DNA of 64,000 nt from Azolla caroliniana (GCA_043228905.1 JBHGNT010000020.1:11904001-11968000); one strand, 5' to 3'; positions 12,401 to 23,409 are shown, counted from the first letter of the stretch. The notes: generated from the sequence alone by a model not told the origin. Numbers and translations are program-made.

Positions 12401-12883
12401 CCCCAACTTGACGGATTCACGGATTCGAATATGTTAGTTGATGCAGATACCAGCCGGTCTACATACGGATATGTGATGAGTTATGTAGGGGGAGATGTAT
12501 CATGGCAGTCGAGGCTGCAGAAGACGGTTGCATTGTCAACCACGGAGACGGAGTACATGGCAGCTGTAGAAGCCGGTAAGGAGATAATCTGGATGAAGGA
12601 CTTAATCGGAGAGCTAGGGATCCAACAAGAGGAATACCGGCTCTACTACGACAGTCAAAGTGCCATCCACCTTGCAAAGAACACGGCCTACCATTCCCGG
12701 ATTGAACATATCCAACGGAGGTACCACTGGATCTGGGAGAGAGTAGAAGATCAAGAGTTTGTGCTGACGAAGATCCACACGGAGGAGAACGGGTCGGATA
12801 TACTGACCAAGGTGTTGACAACCGACAAGCTGGATGTGTGCCGAAAGCGGATCGGGCTGGCGAGACATCCCATGCCAGAGTGA
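9470..12883 (+). pseudogene. outer copia A: gag end and pol
   Basis: The CCHC zinc knuckle CFYCGKPGHFQKNC lies near 9538-9580. The protease region has WVVDSGASFHLT near 9743. GAG-pre-integrase (LWYKRLCHMSQKGMRRL), integrase (ELNGLAEWMNRTVMERV near 10600) and an acidic linker (11070-11260) follow. RT then has VVKGFQQKKGVDFDEIFAP (11520), QLDIKVTFLHGDLEEELY, LYVDDMLIAG (about 11905-11935) and SLMYAMVCTRSNIGYAV, and RNase H runs to 12883 (VALSTTETEYMAAVEAGKE). Stops and frameshifts occur throughout, for example TGA at 11786. The RT/RNase H frame 11954-12883 is the longest open stretch, 309 codons. Confidence 0.88.
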
Positions 12884-12895
12884 AGGGGGGGAGAT

Positions 12896-13113
12896 TGTTG
12901 GGAAATCGGTCCCTCCAGATGGGATCCGGTTATGAATGAAGAGGACCCGGTGAGAACCGGAAGAGAAGACAAATTGAGTAAATATGTGTTTTTGAGTAAG
13001 CTCATTGAGGCTACATCTGTAAATAGCCCTACGTTCATATAATTATAAATATGACTTAGAGCAATCACTTTTGGTGTTGTTATTGCCATAGTGTTGTTCA
13101 GTGATAACTGTTG

Positions 13114-13160
<47 letters not shown>

Positions 13161-13412
13161 CCGAGTTATACTCTGTTGTAACTGCCGGTTGGCAAAGATA
13201 CAGAGCACGAGGTCGTTGCCTCCGAGTCTTTGAGTGTATCTTTCCTATATATAGTGATAGCTTGGAGCATGTGGCCTCCCATGGTTTTTCCAATTAGGGT
13301 TTTCCACATAAATATTCTATGTACTCTGTACTTCCCATTTCTGTCTTTGATTTCCATCCAAGTGATTCAAGACTCGATTGTGGCCGAGCAATATTCCGCG
13401 CTTTTCTCGTCA
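12896..13412 (+). repeat. 3' LTR of outer copia A (517 bp)
   Basis: It starts TGTTGGGAAATCGGTCCCTCC directly after the purine tract AGTGAAGGGGGGGAGAT and ends TTTTCTCGTCA. The terminal part shares ATTGTGGCCGAGCA with the other family A LTRs. It carries a (GA)n run at about 13117-13154 that the other copies lack, and almost none of the CCGG-type U3 repeats. Confidence 0.8.
13117..13154 (+). repeat. (GA)n microsatellite inside LTR
   Basis: An uninterrupted run of about 19 AG units lies within the outer family A LTR. It is a short tandem repeat and not a functional site that I can argue for. Confidence 0.9.
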
Positions 13413-14689
13413 TTAGAAGTTACGCCGATCAACCCACCAGAAGAAACTCGTGATGTGGTATAGGTATAATGAATATATGGCACATCATTATGCGTACATG
13501 ACACATGAGCCAGAGAGCTACGTAGAAGCGACAGGAGACACAAATTGCCATGCCACTATGGAGGACAAAATGCGGGCACTCGATGCCAACGACACATGGG
13601 ACTTAGTTGACCCTCTCGGACACTGCAAAATGATCGGTTGCAAATGGGTATATAAGGCGAAGTATAATGCTGATGGTTAGGTCAACCGGTACAAGGCCCG
13701 ACTAGTGGCCAAAGGATATGCGCAGACCCACAGAATTGACTACGACGAGACCTTCGCACTGGTGGCGAAGATGACGACGGTTCATGTGGTACTGGCGGTG
13801 GCAGTGACAAGAGGGTGGCATCTTCACCAGATGGACGTGAAGAATGCGTTTCTTCAAGGAGATCTCAAAAAACAAGTCTACATGGTTCAACCACCTAGAT
13901 TTCAGTCGGAGGTGAACAAGTCGGCAGTATGTCAACTGAAGAAGTCGTGTTACGACATGAAGCAAACCCCCCATGCTTGTAATTTGAAGATCACGCACCA
14001 ATTACGTAAGATGGGCTTTGTGGCCTCCAAGTCCGACTCATCCTTGGTCATCCGGAAAGGTCCGAAAGGTCCGATGTGCATTCTGTTATATGTCGACGAC
14101 TTGGTCGTCACCGGACCTGACCTCGCTGAAATCGGCCGAGTCAAGTCCCAATTATTGGAAGCATTTGAGATAAAGGACTTGGGGGACCGTCACTTCTTCC
14201 TCGGGATCAAAGTGATCCACACCCCCGACGACATATTGTTGTCTCAACGACACTATGTTTTGAATATGATGTTCAAGTTCGACATGATGGATTGCCAACT
14301 AGTCCCGAATCCTCTCTACCGGAACCTGAAGCTAGATCCCGACTCGGGAGCGGCCTACGACGAGAAACGGTTTCGACAAATTTTCGGAAGCCTCATATAC
14401 CTGACTATCACACGACTCGACATTAGTTATCTGGTCGGAGTGATCAGCCAATTCATTTAGCAACTGACCGTCGAGCACCTTCAGTGGGTGTATCGACTAC
14501 TGCGATACCTAAGCGACACTAAGGATCGGGGGTTGTTGTATCGACATGGTGTAGCCAACTAGCTAGTCGGCTATACTGATGCCGACTGGGCCGGTGATGC
14601 GTTGCATCGTCGGTCAACATCCGGATTCATGTTTTCTCTCGAGAGCGTGGTTGTTGTGTGGAGCAGCAAGAAGCAACCACATAAAATAT

Positions 14690-15225
14690 ATAGTTGATAA
14701 GGGTTGAACTTGCAACCTTACATCAACGATACATCATGCTCAACCATCTTGATATGAGCATCGTATAAGATATATATGATCTACATATCATTGTATAAGA
14801 TGTACATGATCTAGGTATACTCTCTAGACATCTAGAAAGTTCCAAGGTTCTAGAATATTCTTCAAAATATTCTAATGCATGTACTTCAACTTAGAGTATA
14901 AATACTTGTAACCATCTTGGTCCCTTTCAAGGGATTCAATGTCAGTCATTGACACATCAATCTAGTATTCTTGTTTAGCCCCATCTTCTCTCCTTGATTT
15001 ACATCACTGTCTTTATGCTCTTGTATTGTTCCTAGTGTCTTAAGTTCCTCATCTCATCGCTCCCAACTTCCCCAGTTTCTATCCTCATCATGTCGAGTTC
15101 CACGTTCGTAACCTTATCGGTCATAGCCTCATCATCTGTGCTTTGTCGTAGTCTAGGGTTGATAGTGGCTCTGTTGAGCACTGAGGCTAAGTACTGAGGA
15201 GCTTATGTCGTGACCTGTGACACCA
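14690..15225 (+). repeat. foreign insert in copia C RNase H, LTR-like
   Basis: About 535 bp of AT-rich sequence replaces roughly 60 bp of RNase H coding. It holds a TATA-like element (GAGTATAAATAC, 14896-14907) followed by a C/T-rich stretch, as in a U3-R-U5 layout, so a solo LTR is plausible. I could not find a clean target duplication (left flank ends ATATAG, right flank begins CCATA), and host bases are missing. Confidence 0.4.
14692..14768 (-). repeat. tRNA-like sequence (SINE head or relic)
   Basis: The minus strand reads an A-box-like segment TATCAAGATGGTTGAGCATG and, about 25 bases on, AGGTTGCAAGTTCAACCC, whose GTTCAACCC fits the B-box consensus. Spacing is as in a tRNA D-arm and T-arm. 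The acceptor stem does not pair, so it is not a functional tRNA gene. Confidence 0.4.
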
Positions 15226-15623
15226 TATGGCTTCAGCGGCTGCTGTAGGACTTACGGATCAATGTTTCCACTCCAATCCTGATCTACTACGACAACATCA
15301 ACAACATACAGCGTGCCAAGAACCTCATGTTCCATGCTCGCACAAAGCACATAGAGGTGCATTATCTTCCGAACAGGTCCTAAGTAGTGAAGTTGAACTC
15401 TGGTATGTTCGAACCAATCGGCAAGTTGCCGACATCTTCACCAAGGCGCTCAGATCAGACAAGTTGCAAAACTTTTCGAAGATGCTTAGGTTACAACATC
15501 TCGACATGCCACACTTGAGGGGGAGAACATGTAGAGAAAAAGGGGGAGAAAGAAAGAAAGAAAGAAATATTAACGTCTTCTAAGGCCAAAATTGGCCCAT
15601 GAGAGAAACAGGAGAAAGCTGAA

Positions 15624-15962
15624 TTGACGGAAGAAATCGATACATCCGACAAAGTCGGAACAAGCGACAGAGTAAAAAAGGACAGAGCTGACCGGAATAA
15701 AGAGGCCAGGACCAAGACATGGTTGGATGTGGTCAAGGGCCTGAAGACAGATGACAAATTGGAGACAACTGATTTGGTCAAGTGGGTTGATTCAGATGAG
15801 CCGAATTTCATAAAGGCCAAGAGAACGAGAGGGCAACTGAAGTCGACGCTGACACGGAGGAGCCAACAGGTCGAGAAGTGCCAATACCACGACAACGAGG
15901 GAGCTGAAATGGGCCTGATGAGCAGACAAGCCGACTGTAGGGGTCGAGATGCATGGAGTTAG
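15624..15962 (+). CDS. charged ORF between copia C pol and 3' LTR
   Basis: An open frame of 112 codons lies in the roughly 570-bp interval between the end of RNase H and the 3' LTR of family C. It is rich in Lys, Arg, Asp and Glu and has no membrane segment or recognised domain. Two GGGGGAG purine tracts flank the interval (15519-15526 and 16091-16097), so the original 3' LTR boundary may have moved or extra sequence may have been gained. It could be an accessory ORF, a relic of captured sequence or chance coding. Confidence 0.25.
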   Translation: MTEEIDTSDKVGTSDRVKKDRADRNKEARTKTWLDVVKGLKTDDKLETTDLVKWVDSDEPNFIKAKRTRGQLKSTLTRRSQQVEKCQYHDNEGAEMGLMSRQADCRGRDAWS

Positions 15963-16098
15963 ATGGGTCAAGAAGCGCTAGACCGGAGGGGTTGTGGAAC
16001 ACGGGACCAAACTGGACGAGGAGCGTGAGGACACCAAGAGGAGCCTGAAGATGGAGCCGACAGATGAGATGGAACCTCAAGTTGAGCTTGAGGGGGAG

Positions 16099-16577
16099 TG
16101 TTGAGAAGCAAGCTCAATATGGGCCGGATCGGCTGAATAAGCCGAGAGCCGGATCGGGTGAAGACCGATCGGCCAGGCTTGGATCGGATCGGTGAGCCGG
16201 ATTGATTAGCTGAATCGGATAACCAGATCATTGAGCCGGTAGGCCATTAGAGGCCTACGATCCTAACCTAGTAGATAGGCATATTTTTAGGAGTTAGTGT
16301 CAGTCGCTTAGTTATGAGCATTGAAGTACATGTCAGTACTTCTATCAGTCTTTTTAAGGACTTGTATAAAAGTGTTCATTGAGCACACTTGTATGTACAA
16401 AACATAGTATTATTTTGAAATTGAGTTTTGTGTTCTGCTCTCTTTGTCTCTCCCGAGTTCTCTCTGTATGGTCTCCAAGTTTTCCATTAATCCTTCGTTA
16501 TTTTTGTTGCTATCTGGCAGAGCTAGTTTTATCAGTTAGCTTCCGCACGCTACTTGTCACAAAGGCTAGTACCAACA
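16099..16577 (+). repeat. 3' LTR of copia C (479 bp)
   Basis: Starts TGTTGAGAAGCAAGC right after a purine tract and ends CTAGTACCAACA. The start resembles that of copia B (TGTTGAGAATCAAGC at 29321, minus), which suggests related lineages. No second copy of this LTR occurs in the window. Confidence 0.7.
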
Positions 16578-16639
16578 TCTGATATCATATAAGAAACAAA
16601 TGGAGCAAAAACTACAAGCTATGCAACAAAAAAGAAGGT

Positions 16640-18775
16640 ATGACATAATTCCACCTTAGACTAGGTTGTATTTGAAAATAAGTGACGCCTTGCCATCGTT
16701 TCTTAAAGGCCACTTGATGTTGCCATAGAACATCATCTGAACCCTGCAGATCATCATATTGACCACGTAGTGTATGGACAAATAAAAGCTAGAATTCAAT
16801 AAGCATGGTGCGAAGACGTAGGTGAGCATTATTAAAAACAACATCACATCTCGCTTTCCATGTTATGCAAAGAGCCATTCATATAATAGTATGCCAAATA
16901 ACCAGATTTTCAACTCTAAACCGTCAAATAGAAGATGGAAATGAGGTGAGCTAAAGATGTCCATGGGAAAAGTGAAAGACATGAGAAGCAAGCCTACTTT
17001 CATACTTCATAACATCTCCATGAAGGACACCCCATAATTATATTGCGCCCCACGAGAAATAGAACAAGAATAATGTTGTCTCAGCAATAAAAATAGCTTA
17101 CTGCAAAATAATTTGCTTGATCCTGGGACATAACCAAAACACATGCAAAATAGATTCCATAGATGCACCACATTGCATTCCACAAGCATATTGCTGATTT
17201 TACCTCAACTAATAACAAACAGGAAGAGCATAATGCATCAACAACCAACGAAAACAAATCACTTTTTTCAGCAACTACATACTCCAAAACCATTTCCAAA
17301 ATTTGGTAAGTTGGAATGCATGCACATTATTTGCAGTCCAATGGCAACATGTCATTTATACTTTGATTGCAACAACAAATTTCTACCTAGCTTAACCGAG
17401 TATTGGAAAAACTCCAAATGTTTACCATTTCCACCAACACTCGGCTTTTTCCATTGATAATCAACCGTATCCCAGTCCAAATTGTAAAGAGGCTTTTTTT
17501 GAAAAACCCACAATTAGCAACACAACAAGCATTCTTGAAAGGGTGGATCTAACTACCATTTTTTTCCAGATCTTGCAACAACTCAAATAGCTAAAACATT
17601 GGCAAACATCCACACTTCTGATGCAGAAAATACATACCACAACCTACCATCATCATCCACATTAAAGTATATAGCATCACCTGTAGTGTTAGTTACAGCT
17701 CCGAAAATAACTTTTAAAGGAGAGAAATAACCAAACCCAAATCTGATTGTTAGAGGGGGACTATGAAGCCATAAATTATCCCAATGCCACTTGCATATCA
17801 TTGCACATAATAGCACCTCCTCGAATTGAAGGCATTGACAAAGATTGTAATGGTTGATTCATAACATAGCATCCCCATGCTAGAACATTACCTACAATTG
17901 ATGCATCCAAAGAAGCCCAATTCAGCCGAGGACGGCTACCAAGCAGAAAACCCCTTGTGTCAGAGGAGAAAAATTCTAGGTCAAAGGCTATCTCAGCAAG
18001 TCATCCGTTGTCAAAGGTATCTTCAGAACTAGAAACTTTTTAACAATTGACCAACTTGTGAGAATTCCATTGAAAAATCTATCTTCTGATAAGGTTGTTT
18101 TAAACAAATGACAATTCTAAATAAAGGCCCACCTTAATGAGGGTTGCCACATTCCACCTATTGTTGGACACATAGTAGACAACCTATGCATCATTAGCTG
18201 ACTCCAACAGACTCCAAACGCCTTGCATTGTCAACATAGGTCTACACACAAATTTAGAAACCAAAGCCTTACATTGCGATTATGGATCCACCAGCTCCAA
18301 CCCACCATTTTGTCACGGAGCAATCTGTCACGGATAGATCATAATCTCAAGAGACAAGAAAGAAGATAGACAAATGGATGAGTAGTATTAACGAAAAGAC
18401 TCCATAACTGGTGTTGTTCACCTTGAATTCCTTCAAGGTGAACTCCTCTATTTATACTACATGGCATGCATACTTGTTGTGCGCATGTGAATCTACAATA
18501 GAGCATGTAGGTATGCATGCATGTGCCAAGTGTAAATACTACAAGGGAGCAACTATGCACATGATGCTAGCAAAACAATAAGGACCAATTACATACATAA
18601 CTATGTACTAGATATATTGGTTAACCCATGATATTATATTATAACATGGTCGTGTCAAGATTTCGAATCTTGACACAATCAATATTGCCCAAGCTACTTT
18701 AGGCCTTTTATATTGACCTGTTTTTCCTCCCCAAATGTAATTACGAATGAGGCATTGCACCTGCAATATGCAATA
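16640..18775 (-). pseudogene. LINE ORF2 C-terminal half, decayed
   Basis: The minus strand encodes the downstream part of a LINE reverse transcriptase of the same kind as the one at 43247-48343. From right to left it reads VQCLIRNYIWGGK and VAWAILI (18700), then, after a solo LTR, QNGGLELVDP (18300), LLGSRPRLNWA (17930), a zf-RVT-like LMHYALPV segment and a terminal LRWNYV near 16640. It has many stops. The 5' part with the catalytic RT motifs is missing. No poly-A tail or target duplication was found. Confidence 0.7.
18326..18675 (-). repeat. solo LTR with target duplication GATTG
   Basis: A 350-bp sequence with termini TGTCAAGATT...CCGTGACA (minus orientation) is flanked by CAATC at 18321-18325 and 18676-18680 (GATTG in LINE orientation). 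Removing it and one repeat rejoins the LINE frame as VAWAILI-AP, matching the related LINE at 44896. The minus strand has a good TATA box (TATAAATAGAGG, about 18442-18453) just before a hairpin (TTCACCTTGAA/TTCAAGGTGAA), and the first 23 bases form a 10-bp inverted repeat. Confidence 0.88.
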
Positions 18776-21094
18776 TTATTGCATATTCTATTTCAAAAGT
18801 GTGTCAATACATTTTACTTGAGTGAAATTCACTAGCGTTTTACTTGTAAACACGAAATATAAATGGCCCACGTGCTTTACATTAAGAAGAAAATTTATTG
18901 CTATAGCATTGTATGTGAGCTCAAAAACGATGATGTTTCACCTTCTAACATTTTGTAGATCTATTTAGCGTAATACCAAATTTACACACGTTTATTTCGA
19001 GTTCATAACTTTGACACACTTCATAAATTTGATTGTTTTATGAAATAAATAATGCTCATTTGCAGCCATAGCGAGTTTGCAATGACTCCCATGTCGTAAA
19101 TTAACATGGGATATCCGATAGACTATATAATGTGAAGTTTTTGAATGTTTCCCAAGTATTTCCCTCATGTGTATTCTAATATTTTACCCCTTAGTTCTCC
19201 AAATGTTGACTTTTTTAATACAAAGTAAAAAGTAACATCAACTTGCTCTGAGCGAATAATCATTAACCACTTAGTTTCTTGGTACTCACAACCCGTAGTA
19301 TATAGTCGAGGCTCTCTCATCCCTTTGTTAAGCCCTAGGTGTCATAATGAAACTTATTTATAGTTCTCAAGTTTTTTCAGATTATTCACAATCACAAGAC
19401 TTCCCTATCATGTCTTTGTTGCTAAGTTGACTTCCCAAATATTGATGAGAAAATAATGATTGACCCCTTACATGAATAGACATCTCAAAATCATTTGCTA
19501 GTTGACTAATATTTTACCCCTTAGTTCTCCAAAGGTTGACATTTTTAAATACAAAGTAAAAAGCAACATCAACTTGCTTTGAGCGAATAATCATTAACCA
19601 CTTTGTTTCTTGGTACTCACAACCCGTAGTATATAGTCGGGGCTCTCTCATCCCTTTGTTAAGCCCTAGGTGTCATAATGAAACTTATTTATAGTTCTCA
19701 AGTTTTTTTAGATTGTTCACTCACAAGACTTCCTTATCATGTCTTTGTTGCTAAGTTGACTTCTCAAATATTGATGAGAAAGTATTGATTGACCCATTAC
19801 ATGAATAGACATTTCAAAATCATTTGCTAGTTGACTAAACAACATATTAACTATATTATCATGATATATTGGTACAATTTGTTTCCTAACCAAGAAAGTG
19901 GAACTAAGTGCATTAAAACTCAAGAAAATATGAAATGTGAGGGAATTGATTCCACAGGAAGCGACGTGGCCTCTCACAAGTAGGCTAAAAAACCTGTAAA
20001 ATAGTTTCATATTTTTTTAATATATCTTGTTTTATATTTTTATTGTAGAAAACTTGTAACACGTGTCATTACAATCATGGATATTGGACAAGTAAACATC
20101 AAAAGCAACTCAACCTTATCTTCGACATGTTAAAAGCCTTGATTTTGGGGCTATGTTTATTAGAAAAAACTCTTTTTCACTTTGCCCTTTTCCATTATTT
20201 ACAAGATTTTATATGGCTAAGTCTAAGTAAACAAACAAATTAGAATTGTTACGAGATATGAAGAATTCTCCAAGAAGTTGAACTTACATGTTGAAATTGG
20301 GTATTGATGTTGATAGTCCACTACTCGTTATTGTTAACCTTCAATTTTTCTATGGCATGATTGAAACATATGATGCACCAAGATTACTTGACCTTCATTC
20401 GAAATATATGTTGTATTAGACACCTACTTATAAAGCTATGCTAATATCAAAGCATTTTTGTGCCCACAGATAGAATTGCATAAATCCAATGACAACATAA
20501 ATTACAATTGTTTGTCAACTTACAAATTCTTTCACACATTTTTGTATAAATAATTTGACTACCGAATAAAGTGGCATATTGAACCATGGAAAGCGTTAAT
20601 GAGAAATAAGTTCTCCATTCTCAATGAAAATTTAGGTTGTAGTAGATTTTAGAGTGTCAATATTGCAACCACAAAATTCTTTATCTTGAAATGGAATGGT
20701 CTCAATTTGTATAATATGAAACTTTAATGTCTCAATTGAGGAAATCACGTTTAGTCTTGTTTTGGCGGATACATGGCGGAACAAAAATAAATGCTTGGCA
20801 AGAGTTTATAGAAAGATAATGACAACAATGGATAGTAGCGACTTGGGGTATGGGGACATTTATGTTGAAGATTATGTTCAAATTTACATAACTATAGAAT
20901 TGACATGTTCCAAGGCTTGTGTACTTTTTCGTGTGAGTGAGAAGTCGATGAAAAGTAGATATAGTAAATTTCATTATCTTAAAAGGGGGAGAGAGAAATA
21001 ATGTCGCCACTAAATGGGCGATAATAGAATTTATATCCTTCAAAAATCCAATGATATGATCTGTCTCTCACTATATCCTATTAGAAGTTTATAG
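18776..21094. other. AT-rich DNA without recognisable genes
   Basis: No supported gene is present. The main structure is a tandem duplication at 19176-19838. Short open frames here look random and carry no recognisable motif. Confidence 0.5.
19176..19838. repeat. 330-bp tandem duplication
   Basis: Two direct copies, about 19176-19505 and 19506-19838, both start CTAATATTTTACCCCTTAG and both end near ATCATTTGCTAGTTGACTA. They differ by scattered substitutions and small indels. The unit shows no coding content that I recognise. Confidence 0.9.
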
Positions 21095-21335
21095 ATCAAC
21101 GAATGTGCCACCCATCGCTTAGAAGTGGGAAAGGGGGCTTACTATGCATTGGAGAACATATGTAATGATGGAGAAACTAGATACCTTTGGTAATGTTGGT
21201 GCATCTCTAAGGGGTTTAAGCATGGGACAATGACAACTCTAAATCCATTTCCAATGAGTTTGGAGATGTCCAAAAGCGTTTTCTCATGAAATTTCTTCAA
21301 AGATGTTGCACCAAATTAAAAAACCCTTCTTCTCA
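21095..21335 (+). pseudogene. decayed LINE-E fragment
   Basis: The segment starting GAATGTGCCACCCATCGCTTAGA and running through GCTTACTATGCATTGGAGAAC, ACATATGTAATGATGGAG and GATGTCCAAAAGCGTTTTCT aligns with 26248-26510 of the first LINE-E copy. It is full of substitutions and lacks about 60 bp. It is an older member of the family. Confidence 0.65.
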
Positions 21336-21880
21336 CATGGGGAAACTACAATCGTCAATACAAGTTAGACCTTATCCCTTTTCCACCATCCACGCTAATT
21401 ATCTCACATTCTTCTTCATATGCAAACGAGCTTTTGGGCAATATAGAAAAGGAGACTCTTGGACGACATATTTTTCCTTGGTTTCATAAGCCTTACATTT
21501 GGAATCAATTCTAGTTAGCAATAACATTTGGAACACCCTCTATGTTTGATCTCTACTTTTATGTTTGGTAGCTTAGAATGTAGCATAGAAGACATAAGAA
21601 TTGAGAGTTTCCAAGGTCTCTTGTATTATATTTAGTTTCTTGTAAATCGCCCTGTGTTGGCTTGGTGCCTTATGTTGTAGGATCAATTTCCTCTTGCTCA
21701 AGCTAAATCCTTGTCATGGACAAGGCCTCTTCCAACGGAATTTTGAAGGTTTCCAATGGATGTTAGTGATCTGTCTATGTCTCTTATATTAGAAGCTATA
21801 CACCAATGGTAAAAGTTGCAAAACGTGAAAATTCTTAACTTGTTGGGTATTTACAAGAACACACCCATAAGTTTTAAAAA
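21336..21880. other. AT-rich DNA, nothing recognised
   Basis: No gene or element could be supported between the LINE-E relic and the MITE. Confidence 0.5.
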
Positions 21881-22193
21881 GGGAAAAGTACCATGATACC
21901 CCTGGAAGTTCATCTATTTACCAGAATGCCCCTGGAAGTTCCAAATTTACCAAACTACCCCAATGTCCAAAAAATTACACTTTATAAAGTAATTATACAC
22001 TCAAATCTACAAGCCCTATTTACCAAAGATGGAAGAAATGGACCCGAACTAGCCCTATTTACCAAAGATTTGAGTGTATAATTACTTTATAAAGTGTAAT
22101 TTTTTGGACATAGGGGTAGTTTGGTAAATTTGGAACTTCCAGGGGCATTTTGGTAGATAGACGAACTTCCAGGGGTATCCTGCTACTTTTCCC
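21881..22193. mobile_element. foldback MITE, about 313 bp, Mutator-like
   Basis: The two halves are inverted repeats over about 130 bp each: GGGAAAAGTACCATGATACC at the left end and the complement of GGTATCCTGCTACTTTTCCC at the right, with AATTACACTTTATAAAGTAA mirrored around the centre. The flanks carry TTTTAAAAA on both sides (21872-21880 and 22194-22202), which would be a 9-bp target duplication of the Mutator type. Because that 9-mer is almost palindromic it could also be part of the inverted repeat. There is no coding sequence, so it depends on a transposase in trans. Confidence 0.8.
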
Positions 22194-22202
22194 TTTTAAA
22201 AA

Positions 22203-22668
22203 TCACATGACATAAGAGCATCATAGGAATTGTTTTAAACTTCAAAATACCTAAGAATCGGCAACAGTTCAGTTTGGGCTTAAGCAATTAGCATTTTCCA
22301 AGCCAAACGGGTTAAGTCTTAACCAATTTAGAAGATTTAAAACTTGAACCAAACCAAACCAAACCAACAAGTAAGTCTAAATCATTTTAGGCTTAACATC
22401 AATATTCCAAAAAATGCACAAATAAAAAAATTAAATTTTTTGTAAATGATAGAACTTGCTTTACCAGTTTCAATTAGTTATGCAAGGTTGAAGTTAAAAC
22501 CAAACCAAGCTCAAACTAGTTAACAAAACTTAGGCATGAATCGAGCGAACTCCTAAACTGTTTAAGGGTTAAATGGCGCGGTTCAAGATTGAGCGGAATT
22601 GTTGTCGACTCCTAGGAAATAGCCAACAATTTCGAGCTCAAGAGTATCATAGAAGACCTTATTAGTGC
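22203..22668. other. AT-rich DNA, nothing recognised
   Basis: There is no gene. A short run of ACCAA units lies near 22350. Confidence 0.5.
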
Positions 22669-22683
22669 AAAAAGGTAATAACT

Positions 22684-23409
22684 TTTTTGTTTTTTTTTAA
22701 ACAAAAGTACACAATAGTTTCCATTACCAATCCAATAAGCATATACAAAGCATATAATGATACAATCTAGTGGAGGGTAAGATAAGAGAGAAAATGTATA
22801 TCCCCCACTATGTCATAATAGGAAACAACCATCGAGGGGATACATATTGCTAAACCATTTGGTCATTTCTCTCCACAAATACAAACAAATCATTCCACTT
22901 CCCTTTAAAAGGATTGTTGTTTCAGAAAAATGGTATCTTCATTACCAATGAAGGAGTCATATTGACCTTTTAAAATTGAAATAAGAATCAACCAAATTTC
23001 CTTCACACAATGAATAGGATTTTGCTTTATTTGCTAAAACACATTTTTGCATCGATCTATCCAAATATTCCATAGAACCACCGACGATATCATAGCCTAT
23101 ACTGTGGCATCCACACTCAACCAATTTGAGCTTGAATATGGTATGTCCTTAACTTGCCTTCCCCTAGTTTGAAGGGTAAATAGTATATTTTCCCTTTCAT
23201 AATTATGCTTATCCACATTTACTTCACACAATGAACATGATTTTGCTTTATTTGCTGAAACACATTTGTGCATTGATCTATCCAAATATTCCACAAAACC
23301 ACCGATGATATCGTAGCCCATATTGTGGCATCCACATTCAACCTATTTGAGCTTGAATATGGTATGTCCTTAACTTGCCTTCCCCTAGTTTGAAGGGTAA
23401 CTAATATTG
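22684..23409 (-). mobile_element. 5'-truncated LINE with poly-A tail and 15-bp target duplication
   Basis: AAAAAGGTAATAACT occurs at 22669-22683 and again at 23410-23424, a perfect 15-bp target duplication. Just inside the left copy is a T-run (poly-A on the minus strand). The minus strand encodes the LINE ORF2 C-terminus (IWNIWIDRCKNVF near 23070, then IHCVKEIWLILISILKGQYD). Within the insert a unit of about 221 bp is duplicated in tandem (23001-23221 and 23222 to about 23405). This is a typical dead-on-arrival LINE copy. Confidence 0.88.

Larger units (their letters stand above)
3607..13412 (+). mobile_element. outer copia element of family A, 5' LTR missing, split by a sibling
   Basis: A plus-strand Ty1/copia element consists of gag (3613-4245), then gag end and pol (9470-12883), a purine tract (12881-12894) and a 3' LTR (12896-13412). 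The sequence between is a second family A element in the opposite direction. The expected 5' LTR and primer site are absent: only the bases ACACAGGAAATGGA before the gag start match the leader of the inner element, and they directly abut the LTR of family F. This suggests a deletion that removed the 5' LTR. Many stops and frameshifts show that it is an old copy. Confidence 0.8.
13450..15530 (+). pseudogene. copia C pol: RT and RNase H
   Basis: The RT starts with the linker TWDLVDPLGHCKMIGCKWVY (13597-13656), a TAG stop at 13678, then ARLVAKGYAQTHRIDYDETF, HQMDVKNAFLQGDLKKQVY and the catalytic LLYVDDLVVTG (about 14083-14115). SLIYLTITRLDISYLVGVIS follows (14389-14448). RNase H shows [10 protein letters not shown] (14570) and VVWSSKKQP, then is cut and resumes at 15229 with IWLQRLL and a late part ending ADIFTKALRSDKL (15430-15470). 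About 20 codons carrying the usual STEAEY motif are missing at the interruption. Several stops are present. Confidence 0.85.
13413..16577 (+). mobile_element. copia family C, 3' two thirds
   Basis: Plus-strand copia sequence begins in the integrase-RT linker directly at the end of the family A LTR. It runs through RT and RNase H to a purine tract (GAGGGGGAG, 16090-16098) and a 3' LTR at 16099-16577. The gag, protease and integrase parts are not in the window. The abrupt start suggests that family A inserted into C and the far side was lost later. RNase H is interrupted at about 14690-15225. Confidence 0.8.

Noticed and set aside
13166-13357. Minus-strand open frame in the outer family A LTR
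   Set aside because: It lies within LTR sequence and the homologous frame is not conserved in the other LTR copies.
16566-16595. CTGATATCA next to the end of the copia C LTR as a primer-binding site
   Set aside because: It lies outside the 3' LTR of a plus-strand element, and pairing to tRNA-Met is poor. Chance resemblance.
21872-22202. Extending the MITE ends to include TTTTAAAAA as terminal inverted repeat
   Set aside because: Possible because the 9-mer is nearly palindromic, but direct identity on both sides fits a target duplication better. Left as the less likely reading.
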